Shown here one piece after another: positions 7,935-16,385 of a stretch of DNA of 64,000 nucleotides. The stretch lies in contig CATLBO010000004.1 in NCBI GenBank assembly GCA_949879025.1, positions 1 to 64,000 on the forward strand. Reading direction: 5' to 3'. The stretch comes from an uncultured Hungatella sp. Its GTDB lineage: Bacteria > Bacillota > Clostridia > Lachnospirales > Lachnospiraceae. The translations under genes were made by a program, and so were the position numbers. Numbering within the stretch: the first letter of the stretch is position 1; each line of letters starts with the position of its first letter. Under the pieces are notes generated by a model. It saw nothing but the letters and a program-made list of their open reading frames with translations. It was not told the DNA's origin and searched no databases.

Positions 7935-8831
7935 TTATTCCACAACAGGATTGTCAATCCTGCCGATTTTCTCAATGGCACAGCATACATGATCACCGGG
8001 TTTTAAAAACTTTGGCGGTTCAAATCCCATGCCTGCTCCTGCCGGTGTTCCCATAGCGATTATGGTCCCTGCCTTTAATGTCATCCCTCTGGACAGTTCA
8101 CTGATAACATGATCAATATCAAAAATCAAAAGCCCAGTATTACTGTTCTGCCTCAATTCCCCATTTACATAAGAGCGAATGCCAAGCTGCGGCGGATATT
8201 CAATCTCCTCCGCCGTAACAATACATGGGCCCATAGGAAAAAAACCGTCCAGGCTCTTTCCGAAAAACCACTGCTGGTGTCTCATCTGGATATTCCGGGC
8301 ACTGACATCATTGACCACCGAATACCCGAATATATACTTTCTTGCTTCCTCCCTGGATACGCCTCTGGCATCCCTTCCGATAATTACTGCCAGCTCTGCT
8401 TCATAATCCAGGCTGTCCACCATATCTTTATAAGCTGGAATCCCTTCCTTATCTGCCGTGCAGCGATTGACTCTTTTAGAGAAATAGATGGCATATGGAC
8501 GCTTTCCATCAAAATCTTCATGCTTATAGCGTGCCGACTCTTCCCCATGGGCCATGTAATTAATCCCGAGGCAGATAACATCCTGCCTTGGTTTCTCGAT
8601 CGGCGCCAAGATCTTCGTCTGTTCCACAGGAACAGCCCCTCTCACTTCATAAGGATCTTTCCCTGCCATATGGTTCAGAAGCTGAATCTCCGAATCACTT
8701 ATGCCTTCAATAACCTCCTGCATGTTTCGATACTCCATGGCAAAACCTTCCAGGGGATAAATCCAGCTTTCCTCGCAGTTCCAGATGCCGACTTTCTTTC
8801 TGCCTTCTACTTCATATGTCAATATCTTCAT
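7935..8831 (-). CDS. fumarylacetoacetate hydrolase family protein
   Basis: 298 residues from the ATG at 8831 (MKILTYEVEG), chosen because AGGAGG lies six bases upstream; a longer in-frame reading would overlap glpP. The C-terminal two thirds are the FAH fold: LGINYMAHGEE at about 88-98, the metal-binding acids in DYEAELAVI (142-150), and VVNDVSARN with D175. Members cleave C-C bonds of acylpyruvates or act on 2-keto acids and related compounds; the substrate here is unknown. It lies 10 bases after the glpP stop, suggesting co-transcription. Confidence 0.88.
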   Translation of the reverse strand: MKILTYEVEGRKKVGIWNCEESWIYPLEGFAMEYRNMQEVIEGISDSEIQLLNHMAGKDPYEVRGAVPVEQTKILAPIEKPRQDVICLGINYMAHGEESARYKHEDFDGKRPYAIYFSKRVNRCTADKEGIPAYKDMVDSLDYEAELAVIIGRDARGVSREEARKYIFGYSVVNDVSARNIQMRHQQWFFGKSLDGFFPMGPCIVTAEEIEYPPQLGIRSYVNGELRQNSNTGLLIFDIDHVISELSRGMTLKAGTIIAMGTPAGAGMGFEPPKFLKPGDHVCCAIEKIGRIDNPVVE

Positions 8832-8841
8832 ATAACGCCTC

Positions 8842-9402
8842 CTAAACCTCCCACAGATCCTCCTTGGTTGTGGATACCGCATCAACTCCCGCCTGAAATG
8901 CCGCCATAATATCCTGTTTATCTGACAAAAGTCCTCCCGCAACAAGAAGCACAGACGTATTTTCCCGAATCTGTCTGAGAATCTTGGGCATCATTCCCGG
9001 CATAATTTCCATAAAGTCCGGCTGGAACGATGCCAATTGTTTTCTGGTGTTTTCCAGGGCAATGGAGTCAATAAGAAATGCCCTCTGACCGCCAATGAGC
9101 CCTAATTCCATGGCCCGTTTCACCATAACGGTTCTGGTGCTGATAATTCCGTCTGCCCTGGTATTTTCCTTAATATAGTCCACTGCCACTTCCTTTGAGC
9201 TTAACCCTACGATTAAATCTACATGTACTATGGCCAGCTTTCCATGCTCTTTTACCTTTTCTACAATTGATGGTATGCTGCATACGGTTCCGTATAAAAT
9301 AAATACAATCGCACACTCTTTTTTCATAGCGTGTTCCAGTCCCACATCATCCTTGACCGCTGTAATCACCGGTGAAGATACGAAAATATCTTCCAAATTC
9401 AT
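8842..9402 (-). CDS. glpP: glycerol-3-phosphate responsive antiterminator GlpP
   Basis: 186 residues matching GlpP along its whole length: VITAVKDD near the N-terminus, FILYGTVCSIPSIV, GKLAIVHVDLIVGLSSKE, ADGIISTRT and VLLVAGGLLSDKQD near the C-terminus. In Bacillus GlpP, bound to glycerol-3-phosphate, lets RNA polymerase read through leader terminators of glp genes. The two leader terminators before glpK and mgtC in this window are natural targets. GGGAGGAG precedes the ATG. It follows glpQ after a strong terminator (9458-9496), so it probably has its own weak promoter or relies on readthrough. Confidence 0.93.
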   Translation of the reverse strand: MNLEDIFVSSPVITAVKDDVGLEHAMKKECAIVFILYGTVCSIPSIVEKVKEHGKLAIVHVDLIVGLSSKEVAVDYIKENTRADGIISTRTVMVKRAMELGLIGGQRAFLIDSIALENTRKQLASFQPDFMEIMPGMMPKILRQIRENTSVLLVAGGLLSDKQDIMAAFQAGVDAVSTTKEDLWEV

Positions 9403-9457
9403 GTTCCACTCCTCCCAACTTCTCTATCATACACCAATCTCTTCAGAAAATCAAACA

Positions 9458-9496
9458 GCAGCAGATAAAAAGACAAACTGCCTTTTTATCTGCTGC
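9458..9496 (-). terminator. strong intrinsic terminator after glpQ
   Basis: A perfect 15-bp stem (GCAGCAGATAAAAAG and its complement) with a 9-base loop, then TGTTTGATTTT on the minus strand. It ends the leftward ABC transporter-glpQ transcript just past the glpQ stop at 9503. Confidence 0.75.
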
Positions 9497-9502
9497 CTTT
9501 CC

Positions 9503-10237
9503 TTATCTTTTACTCCTGTACTCAACCCATGCTCTGCAGACCGCCGGATAATTGGTAATCACGCCCTGGCATTCCCATTCATCCAGCCGCTCCAGTTCAT
9601 CCATGGTGTTAACCGTCCAGACATTGATGCCAATCCCATACTTTCTGCAGTTGTCCACCAGCTCTTTTGTAAGCCCTTTACACCCTGGATGGTACCACTG
9701 AAATCCCTGGGCGTGGCAGTAATATCCTGCATTGCCGATTCCTGCCTCGTTTAGAAGAGCACCGCACTGGGCCTTTGGTTCCAATTCCTTTATCTTAACC
9801 AAGGACATATGGTTAAACGAGGAATATAACACTTTACTCTCCAGACCATGGCGCCGGACTGCATCTATTATCTTCTTTTCAATTTCCTCATAATAATAGC
9901 GTCCGGTCTTTATCTCAATATTAGTAAGCATACCAGCCTGCGCCGCCCATGCACAATACTCGTCAAACGTAGGTATGGACTCAAAGTCTGTCACCTTTGG
10001 AAAATTCTTTGCAGCATTAAACCTTTTAAGTTCCTCATAGGTATAATCTTTTACCATGCCCGTACCGTCAGCAACACGGTCAATGGTTTCATCATGGATA
10101 ATAACCAGCACGTCGTCCTTGGTCAGCTGAACATCCAGTTCTATCCCATCACACCCGGCCTCTGCCGCTTTGCGAAAAGCCAGCATCGTATTTTCCGGAT
10201 ACCTTCCACTATAGCCCCTGTGTGCCCATATTTTCAT
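9503..10237 (-). CDS. glpQ: glycerophosphodiester phosphodiesterase GlpQ (cytoplasmic type)
   Basis: 244 residues; hydrolyses glycerophosphodiesters to glycerol-3-phosphate and an alcohol. Signature residues are H6-R7-G in AHRG, E15-N-T, E33 and D35 in GIELDVQ, and H48 in IIHDE, with later EIK, SFN and WTVN motifs. There is no signal peptide, so it acts on imported substrate. It is the last gene of the ABC transporter cluster, 73 bases after the second permease, which supports glycerophosphodiesters as the transported compounds. Confidence 0.93.
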   Translation of the reverse strand: MKIWAHRGYSGRYPENTMLAFRKAAEAGCDGIELDVQLTKDDVLVIIHDETIDRVADGTGMVKDYTYEELKRFNAAKNFPKVTDFESIPTFDEYCAWAAQAGMLTNIEIKTGRYYYEEIEKKIIDAVRRHGLESKVLYSSFNHMSLVKIKELEPKAQCGALLNEAGIGNAGYYCHAQGFQWYHPGCKGLTKELVDNCRKYGIGINVWTVNTMDELERLDEWECQGVITNYPAVCRAWVEYRSKR

Positions 10238-10310
10238 CTCTTTAGAGTCCCTTCCTGTTTTCTACGCCGCTTATTATACTGCCATATCTTTGTGAATTCA
10301 AGGCTTTTTT

Positions 10311-11192
10311 CTATTTCATAGCAGCTTTGGAATACCCTGTAAGCATATATTTCTGGAAAACGAAAAATAATATCACAACCGGGAAAATAGCCATAACGGC
10401 TCCTGCCATAATTTCATGATTGTTCATGGTAGCCTGGCCGGCAAACGTATTTTTCAGCTGTGCCAGTCCTACGGTCAAAACTCTTCTCTGTTCATTCTTC
10501 GCAATAATCTTAGGCCAGAAATAGCTGTTCCACCCGTTGGTAAATGTTACCAGAGTAGTGGTAAACAGCGTAGATTTGCACATAGGCGTCAGAATCTTTG
10601 TAATAACGCCTACTCTTCCAAGCCCGTCTACTTTAGCTGCATCAATATAGCTGTCATCAATTGCCATAAATGTCTGTCTAAGCATGAAAATATAGTAGGG
10701 CGAAATGCACTCAGGAAGAATCAGCCCCAGAAACGTATCAGACAGCCCCCAGTTGGCACACATGATATAAATAGGAATAAATGTAACCTGAATGGGAATC
10801 ATCAGTGCGCCCAACACAATCATAAAGCATAAGTTCTGGCCTTTGAATTTCCCCTTGGAAAAGCCATATGCTGCAAAAACGCCTGTAATAATCTGGGAAA
10901 TAAGAATCCCTGCCGTCATAACAATGGTATTGTAATAATACTTTCCAAAATTAATGCGGTTAAATACATTGGCATAGTTTTCCAAGTGGATTTCCTTTGG
11001 CCACAGCGTAGGCTTCAAAAGCAGGATTTCCTCCTGTGACTTTACGGAAGAAGACAGCATCCAGTACAGAGGAAACATTACAATCAGAGTCACAATAATT
11101 GCCAATGTATACTGGACGGTTTTCACAATTTTCTTCTTTCTCTTTGCGGCCAGTTCCCTCTCCAAATGGCTATTTGCATTGGTTCCGCTCAT
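10311..11192 (-). CDS. ABC transporter permease, MalG/UgpE type
   Basis: 293 residues from the ATG at 11192 (MSGTNANSH), chosen because AAAGGAGG lies seven bases upstream; the longer frame would run into the previous gene. Six hydrophobic segments and the EAA loop (YIDAAKVDGLGRVGVITKILTPMCK) mark it as the second permease of a CUT1 sugar/glycerol-phosphate importer. It pairs with the permease at 11206-12114. The neighbourhood of glpQ argues for glycerol-3-phosphate, its diesters, or a sugar. Confidence 0.9.
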   Translation of the reverse strand: MSGTNANSHLERELAAKRKKKIVKTVQYTLAIIVTLIVMFPLYWMLSSSVKSQEEILLLKPTLWPKEIHLENYANVFNRINFGKYYYNTIVMTAGILISQIITGVFAAYGFSKGKFKGQNLCFMIVLGALMIPIQVTFIPIYIMCANWGLSDTFLGLILPECISPYYIFMLRQTFMAIDDSYIDAAKVDGLGRVGVITKILTPMCKSTLFTTTLVTFTNGWNSYFWPKIIAKNEQRRVLTVGLAQLKNTFAGQATMNNHEIMAGAVMAIFPVVILFFVFQKYMLTGYSKAAMK

Positions 11193-11205
11193 ATGTGCGC
11201 CTCCT

Positions 11206-12114
11206 TTATGAATCGTAATGAACACTGCTGTTGGAAATCTTAAAAGTAGAAGCCGTAATGGCCAGAAGCAGTACGAAGAATGCAATGGCAATTACCGAAG
11301 CCCTGTCCATGCGGAAATCTTCCATAGCATACAGGTAAATTTTATACACGAATACCTCCGTGGAACGATATGGGCCGCCTCTGGTCAAAATATCCACAGA
11401 CTGGAACACTTTCATGGAGGAAATAAATGTTGTTACAAACAGGAACAGCGTAGTAGGCGAAAGCATGGGAATGGTAATCTTCCAAAATCTCTGAACAGCC
11501 GTAGCGCCGTCCAGGGCTGCCGCCTCATAGTAATCCTTTGATATGCCGATCATGGCTGATAGGTAGATCATCATGCCATACCCTACGGCCCTCCATCCTG
11601 TAAGAAGAAGCACTGACAGAAGCGCCGTGTTTCTGTTCCCAAGCCAGTCAACTGCCGGCAGGCCCAGAGAAGTAATAAAATAATTCAAAATGCCGTTGTC
11701 TGTGTTAAGTATCCACAAAAACACAACCGCTGCAGAAGACATGGCTACATATTTAGGCACAAATACAACTGCTCTCATAAAAGAAAACGCTGCATTCATA
11801 CGATTGAAAATCAATGCAAATATAAGGCCTCCCACCAGGGTAATCGTCAGCTCTCCAATAGAGTATAATATGGTTACTTTCAGGGAATTTAACAGGTGCT
11901 TGGTTCCTGAACCGTTAAACAGCCAGATCCAGTTCTTAAGCCCTACATAGCTCCAGCGGTCATTTAACAAATTCCAATCCGTAAAGCTGATCTGAATCAG
12001 TTTACAGATAGGATAGTATGTAAAAATAGCCAGGAATACCAGTGCCGGCAAAACGCAGACAAAATCTTTTACTGCTGATACGGTTCTTGGTTTCAAGAAA
12101 GGTTTCTTCTCCAC
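11206..12114 (-). CDS. ABC transporter permease, MalF/UgpA type
   Basis: 302 residues, about six TM segments, with the EAA loop YYEAAALDGATAVQRFWKIT near residue 190 that docks to the ATPase. It starts with GTG at 12114, seven bases after AAGGAGG. It is followed after 13 bases by the second permease gene. A 13-bp perfect hairpin separates it from the upstream binding-protein gene. No ATPase gene is present in the window; CUT1 importers of Firmicutes often share one MsmX-type ATPase encoded elsewhere. Confidence 0.9.
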   Translation of the reverse strand: MEKKPFLKPRTVSAVKDFVCVLPALVFLAIFTYYPICKLIQISFTDWNLLNDRWSYVGLKNWIWLFNGSGTKHLLNSLKVTILYSIGELTITLVGGLIFALIFNRMNAAFSFMRAVVFVPKYVAMSSAAVVFLWILNTDNGILNYFITSLGLPAVDWLGNRNTALLSVLLLTGWRAVGYGMMIYLSAMIGISKDYYEAAALDGATAVQRFWKITIPMLSPTTLFLFVTTFISSMKVFQSVDILTRGGPYRSTEVFVYKIYLYAMEDFRMDRASVIAIAFFVLLLAITASTFKISNSSVHYDS

Positions 12115-12137
12115 CTTAATGCCTCCTTCTGAATATT

Positions 12138-12169
12138 ACGGCCTTCGGTAATGATGTACCGAAGGCCGT
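12138..12169 (-). terminator. intercistronic hairpin between binding protein and permease genes
   Basis: A perfect 13-bp stem (ACGGCCTTCGGTA and complement) with a 6-base loop, no T-tract beyond AATATT. It sits in the 69-base gap after the binding-protein stop. Such hairpins partly terminate or protect the upstream mRNA, giving more binding protein than permease. Confidence 0.6.
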
Positions 12170-12183
12170 TCCTTTAGCTGTCT

Positions 12184-13542
12184 TTATGCATCCTCAAGAA
12201 CTTCGTTAATCTCTTCTACCATGTCTTCCAGTTTTGTGGAAATATCCACATCCTCAACCATCATCTCAAGCATATAGTTCTTCCAGATAGTTGCCAGCTG
12301 GTTCCATCCTGGATGCTGGATTCTGGGATTAATCAAATCAAGGTTGTCAAAGATGCACTGGAATGCAGGTTTCTCTTTCAGGAATTCCACGCCTTCTTCG
12401 GTCTGAAGCACAGAGTTCCTGGTAGGAATATAGCCGGTTTCCCTGGCCCACTTCATGTTTACTTCCTTGCTGCAGAGATAAGATAAAAACTGCCATGCAG
12501 CATTTTTAGTGGCCTGATCATTTTTGGAGGGAATCAGAAGCACGCAGCCGCCAATCTCCTGATCTTTGGTATCTCCGCCTGGAAGCCATGCCATGCCTAC
12601 CTCAAAATCGCATTTTTCTACATAGGTGTTATACAGGGAACTGGTATGAACCACGGAAAACGCTTTCTTGTCAATAAAAGCCTGTCTCATATTGGAAGAG
12701 GCATCGCTGTCCATGGTAGTCCAGTTTACATAGCCCTTGTCAACCCACTCTCTGAACTTTTTCACCAGCCCTACGGCTGCATCGCAGCCAAGATCTGTGG
12801 ACACATTGTCCTCATTGATAATATTCACGCCCTGGTTCAGATAGAAGGTTTCAAAATACCACTGATCCCATCCGGGGATAATCGTTCCGAACCTTTCTGT
12901 AGTACCGTTATTCACTATGGAAGCAGCCTCCAGGAAAGAATCCATATCCTCCCATTTTTCGGGAACCGTGATGCCTTCTGTGTCCGCCATATCTTTATTG
13001 TAATACATGATCTGGGTAGAAATCAGGAAAGGAAGAGCAACCTGTTTTCCGCCATAGCTTGATGCATCTACCATTCCTTTTCCGAAGTCGTCAATCTCGA
13101 ATCCCGTAGCTTGGATATACGGTGTCAAATCTTCCGTAAGGCCGCTTGCACCGTACTCAGCCACATAGGGAGTGTTGGCTACTGTCACTGCCGGAAGCCC
13201 CGTCCCTGCAGCATTGGCCGCCACCAGGGCTTCATTGGTCTGAGAATAGCTGCCTATATAGGTAGCTTCAACAGTAATCAGATCCTGAGAATTGTTGAAG
13301 TCTTCTACAATCTCCGACACGGTCTGAGAATATTGATCCTCCAATGCATGCCACCACTGAATGGTAATGGGCTCCGTAACCTCATACGCAGACGGGTCCG
13401 CTGCAGGCGCCGCCGAGTCTCCGCCTGATGAGCCTCCCTGGGCTGCCTGCTGCGCTCCGCCCCCCGTAGAACCGCCGCTGCACCCGCTAAGCAGGCCGCA
13501 TCCCAGAGCCGCTGTCAACACTACTGCCAACATCTTCTTCAT
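12184..13542 (-). CDS. extracellular substrate-binding lipoprotein of a CUT1 ABC importer
   Basis: 452 residues. A lipoprotein signal peptide ends in LLSGC with the lipidated Cys at residue 21, followed by a G/S/A-rich linker (about 22-50). The mature part is a family 1 solute-binding protein (ITIQWWHALEDQY near 60, PEKWEDMDSF, WQFLSYLCSKEVN and GYIPTR near the C-terminus), the group including UgpB and MalE-like proteins. It would catch the substrate outside the membrane for the two permeases downstream. The ribosome site AGGAAG precedes the ATG. It is divergent from the LacI regulator, its likely controller. Confidence 0.92.
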   Translation of the reverse strand: MKKMLAVVLTAALGCGLLSGCSGGSTGGGAQQAAQGGSSGGDSAAPAADPSAYEVTEPITIQWWHALEDQYSQTVSEIVEDFNNSQDLITVEATYIGSYSQTNEALVAANAAGTGLPAVTVANTPYVAEYGASGLTEDLTPYIQATGFEIDDFGKGMVDASSYGGKQVALPFLISTQIMYYNKDMADTEGITVPEKWEDMDSFLEAASIVNNGTTERFGTIIPGWDQWYFETFYLNQGVNIINEDNVSTDLGCDAAVGLVKKFREWVDKGYVNWTTMDSDASSNMRQAFIDKKAFSVVHTSSLYNTYVEKCDFEVGMAWLPGGDTKDQEIGGCVLLIPSKNDQATKNAAWQFLSYLCSKEVNMKWARETGYIPTRNSVLQTEEGVEFLKEKPAFQCIFDNLDLINPRIQHPGWNQLATIWKNYMLEMMVEDVDISTKLEDMVEEINEVLEDA

Positions 13543-13884
13543 AGATACTTCCTCCGATCATTTTTCATTAAGTGTTAAAATTTCCGTTAAACGTTGTTAA
13601 ATATTGTTAAAATTCAATCATGAAATCCGGCGCGCCCGTTATGATATTTTACCAATATTTTTTCTCTTATCCGTTTTACGAATAGAATTTATGTACTTTA
13701 AACCTACCACAAATTTGTGCTATTTGTCAATAAAAACCATATACTTTTTTTATTTTTTTACATAATCAACATTTACAGTTACAAGTTCTTGGCTATTTTC
13801 ACTACAAAAAGTACTTGATTTTCTTGTTGAAAAATGTTAAAATTTTTAAAACAACAAAGCGGCTAATCTTTTAGGAGAAAACAT
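13543..13884. promoter_or_regulatory. divergent control region between ABC operon and LacI gene
   Basis: This 342-base AT-rich gap has no gene. Leftward promoter: TTGACA (13725-13730) and TAGGTT (13701-13706, 18-base spacing). Between them lies a perfect 12-bp palindrome CACAAATTTGTG (13708-13719), a good operator candidate. Rightward promoter: TTGATT (13815-13820), 17 bases, TAAAAT (13838-13843), ahead of the LacI ATG at 13885. The leftward leader carries four GTTAAA-like repeats (about 13568-13612). An imperfect TTGTTG...CAACAA inverted repeat overlaps the rightward -10. Confidence 0.6.
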
Positions 13885-14955
13885 ATGAAAAAACCAACAA
13901 TTAAAGACATTGCGGCGGCAGCCGGAGTTTCCCCCGCTTCCGTATCCATGATCCTCAATGGCAGAAATCTGTCCCGTTTCACGGAACAGACTATTCAGAA
14001 TGTGTACCGCGCCAGCCGGCAGATGGGATATGTTTCCAAAAAGCGCCAGCGCCATAAAAACCCAAACGAAACGATTCTCATCGTCTGCCCTTCTCTTATG
14101 AACCCATACTATGCCACCCTGATTCAGAGTATGGAACAGGAAGCCAGGCTCCGGGGATATCTGACCATGATCTTTACCACATACTGGGACAAAGCCGCAG
14201 AACGGGAAGTTCTGGAAATAGCCACAGAACCATATATCAGTGGCGTCATTTTCTCCATGATTCCCCAGCAGCCCCGGCTTGCCGAGGAAACCAGCAGGAT
14301 TGTACCTATGGTGGCAGTAGGCGATCGGGCATATACTCTGAAGCTTGATACTGTGGATGTTAATAACTACTCTGCCGGCCGCATGGTTGCCGCCCACCTT
14401 ATCGGGCTGGGACATAAACATGTGGCTTACGTCTCCACAACACTTAATGAAGAACACTCTTCCAGAGTGAAGCGGTGCGAAGGATTAAGTGATGAATATT
14501 TTCAGTCCTGCCCGTCAGGAACTGTCACCGTCTACAGCCAGGACGTCTCTTCCCACAAAGAACTGTATGTGACAGGAGTCGAACATGAGGTAGGGTATGC
14601 CCTGACCTGCCGCTGCCTGAAAGAATCCCCTCAGGTCACTGCCATAGTGGCTATTAATGACATGGTTGCATATGGTGTGAGAGCAGCACTAATTGATGCC
14701 GGAAAGCGTATTCCTGAAGATATCAGTCTCTGCGGATTTGACAATATTTATCCGTCCCGCTTTCCTGGCGTGGATCTGACTACCATCGAACACGCCATCG
14801 TAGAACGGGGAAGAAGCAGCATACGCCTTTTATCGGAAAAATTAAGAGGGCATTCCGATCTGATAGATGAGAATGCCATTACAAGAGTTGAATATCAAAG
14901 CAGTCTGGTTGTGGGCAGTACCAGCGGCGCCGGCCCCTGTCAGTCCTCCTTCTGA
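13885..14955 (+). CDS. LacI/GalR-family transcriptional regulator
   Basis: 356 residues. Residues 1-50 are the helix-turn-helix and hinge start (TIKDIAAAAGVSPASVSMILNGR), and the remainder is a periplasmic-binding-protein-like effector domain (VGDRAYTLKLDTVDVNNY, AIVAINDMVAYGVRAAL, CGFDN). It presumably represses or controls the divergent ABC transporter-glpQ genes in response to the imported compound. GGAGAAAAC precedes the ATG. Its end overlaps the convergent DUF624 gene by 16 bases. Confidence 0.92.
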   Translation: MKKPTIKDIAAAAGVSPASVSMILNGRNLSRFTEQTIQNVYRASRQMGYVSKKRQRHKNPNETILIVCPSLMNPYYATLIQSMEQEARLRGYLTMIFTTYWDKAAEREVLEIATEPYISGVIFSMIPQQPRLAEETSRIVPMVAVGDRAYTLKLDTVDVNNYSAGRMVAAHLIGLGHKHVAYVSTTLNEEHSSRVKRCEGLSDEYFQSCPSGTVTVYSQDVSSHKELYVTGVEHEVGYALTCRCLKESPQVTAIVAINDMVAYGVRAALIDAGKRIPEDISLCGFDNIYPSRFPGVDLTTIEHAIVERGRSSIRLLSEKLRGHSDLIDENAITRVEYQSSLVVGSTSGAGPCQSSF

Positions 14956-15551
14956 TATCTGCTGAATACATAACGGAAGAAGTAGGAATTAATAAATGCG
15001 GCCAGAGCCATAAATATGGGAAACAGAACCGTAATGTAAAAAGACAGCACGCCAAAAAGCACATGAATTACCAGTACGGTTACAGACACATAAAGATTTC
15101 CCATAGCCATAATAAAACTGTGCGATAAAATAGTCTTTACCGGCAGGTGAAACCTGGAAAGAACCGGAAACACATAAAGCGCCGTCAAGACAAAAATCAG
15201 GCTTAGGCACAAGAGTACGCCGAAGCATACCACCCGCACGCTGCCAGGGATGGCAATGTTCATACATGCCCACATATCCGCCGCCAAAAAAGTTCCCGCC
15301 GCCAGAATAATTATCCACAGCCCAGTGGCCTGCTTAAAGTTTTTTACAAAAGCTTTTACAAAACTTCTCCACACATATCCTTCTTCGTCGTCAGCCTGCT
15401 TTAAGGTAAACTGATACAGGGATGTGGTGGCGGCTCCTGCCGTAAGTAAGGGAAGTGAAAATATAAACCACAGGATTCCCAGAAAAAACACATCTGTGAT
15501 CTTGTTCATAAAGCACCAAAACCGGTTTTCCGGATTAAACAGATAATTCAT
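14940..15551 (-). CDS. DUF624 (YesL-family) membrane protein, copy 2
   Basis: 203 residues, about five hydrophobic segments. It shares with the copy at 3819-4514 the N-terminal FNPENRFWCFMNK pattern, IxFSLPLLTAGAATTSLY and FVKNFKQATGLWIII. It is shorter because it lacks the charged C-terminal tail. The position beside a LacI regulator and a CUT1 importer is typical for YesL proteins, whose role is unknown. It is divergent from the one-TM gene at 15622. TAAAGGATAGG precedes the ATG. Confidence 0.85.
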   Translation of the reverse strand: MNYLFNPENRFWCFMNKITDVFFLGILWFIFSLPLLTAGAATTSLYQFTLKQADDEEGYVWRSFVKAFVKNFKQATGLWIIILAAGTFLAADMWACMNIAIPGSVRVVCFGVLLCLSLIFVLTALYVFPVLSRFHLPVKTILSHSFIMAMGNLYVSVTVLVIHVLFGVLSFYITVLFPIFMALAAFINSYFFRYVFSRYQKED

Positions 15552-15621
15552 AGCACCTATCCTTTATCAGCAATTTTAATGCAGACTGCAAAGTGAGCAG
15601 TCCTGCCATAAGGAGATTTTT

Positions 15622-16317
15622 ATGAAACTTTTTCAAAAAGCCCAAAAAAGCCTTTCCAAAGACATCGAAACTCTGAAAACTCTGTCCATGACTCAAAAAT
15701 TCCGCTTCCTGTTGGATTATTACAAAGGATATGCTTTCATCCTTTTGTGTCTTATTCTAGCAGGGCTTTATCTGGCAGAAGTCTGGATGCAGGCCAGGCG
15801 TGAAACCGTCCTGGAAGGCTTTTTTACCAATGATGAAGAAAATCTGTTTCCTGCAGGCCGGATTTCCCAGGAGTTCTCCAGTTTTTTAGGACTTTCTTGG
15901 CAGCAGCAGGTTATATTTGATGACAGCCTGTATGTGGAACTGGGATCTTCCATTGACTATCACACTGCCAGCCAGGGGAAGATTGTGGCCTATGTTTCTG
16001 CCAGGGAATTAGATTTTCTTGTTACCACAAAAGATCTTACAGACTATTACAGCAAAAGTTTCCCTCTTTATGATTTGGAACAGCTCCTTCCTCCGGACCT
16101 GGCTGATCGGCTGGACAATAACATTTATTACATTCCTGATTCCAACGGAGTGACAAAAGCCTGCGCACTCAGCCTTCAGGGTTCCCGCTTTGCAGGAGAA
16201 ACACATGCTCAGACGGCGTCCCCGCATTATCTTATGGTATTTTCCTATACAGAGCACCAAGATGCCGTCATACGTTTTTTGGAGTATGCCTTTGATGATA
16301 ATCCCATAGTGCCTTAA
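15622..16317 (+). CDS. one-TM protein with extracytoplasmic domain, unknown function (copy 2)
   Basis: 231 residues, paralogue of the protein at 4722-5396. Charged N-terminus (1-38), one hydrophobic segment (about 39-57) and an outer domain of about 170 residues with IVAYVSARELDFLVTT and YDLEQLLPPDL motifs. I do not recognise a named family. It is divergent from a DUF624 gene with only 70 bases between the starts, the same arrangement as copy 1. AAGGAG precedes the ATG. A role together with the DUF624 partner at the membrane is inferred from the duplicated arrangement only. Confidence 0.75.
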   Translation: MKLFQKAQKSLSKDIETLKTLSMTQKFRFLLDYYKGYAFILLCLILAGLYLAEVWMQARRETVLEGFFTNDEENLFPAGRISQEFSSFLGLSWQQQVIFDDSLYVELGSSIDYHTASQGKIVAYVSARELDFLVTTKDLTDYYSKSFPLYDLEQLLPPDLADRLDNNIYYIPDSNGVTKACALSLQGSRFAGETHAQTASPHYLMVFSYTEHQDAVIRFLEYAFDDNPIVP

Positions 16318-16385
16318 CTGCCAGAGATGTTTTTCGCTGCTGCAGTGCCAGCGGGTTCATGTGCTCACCGGCTTGAAAAATCCAT

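Noticed and set aside
8832..8945. Longer start for the FAH-family hydrolase
   Set aside because: It would overlap glpP by about 100 bases, while AGGAGG stands in front of the ATG at 8831.
13580..13615. CcpA cre site in the GTTAAACGTTGTTAAA stretch
   Set aside because: The match to the cre consensus fails at the first G and the central CG spacing.
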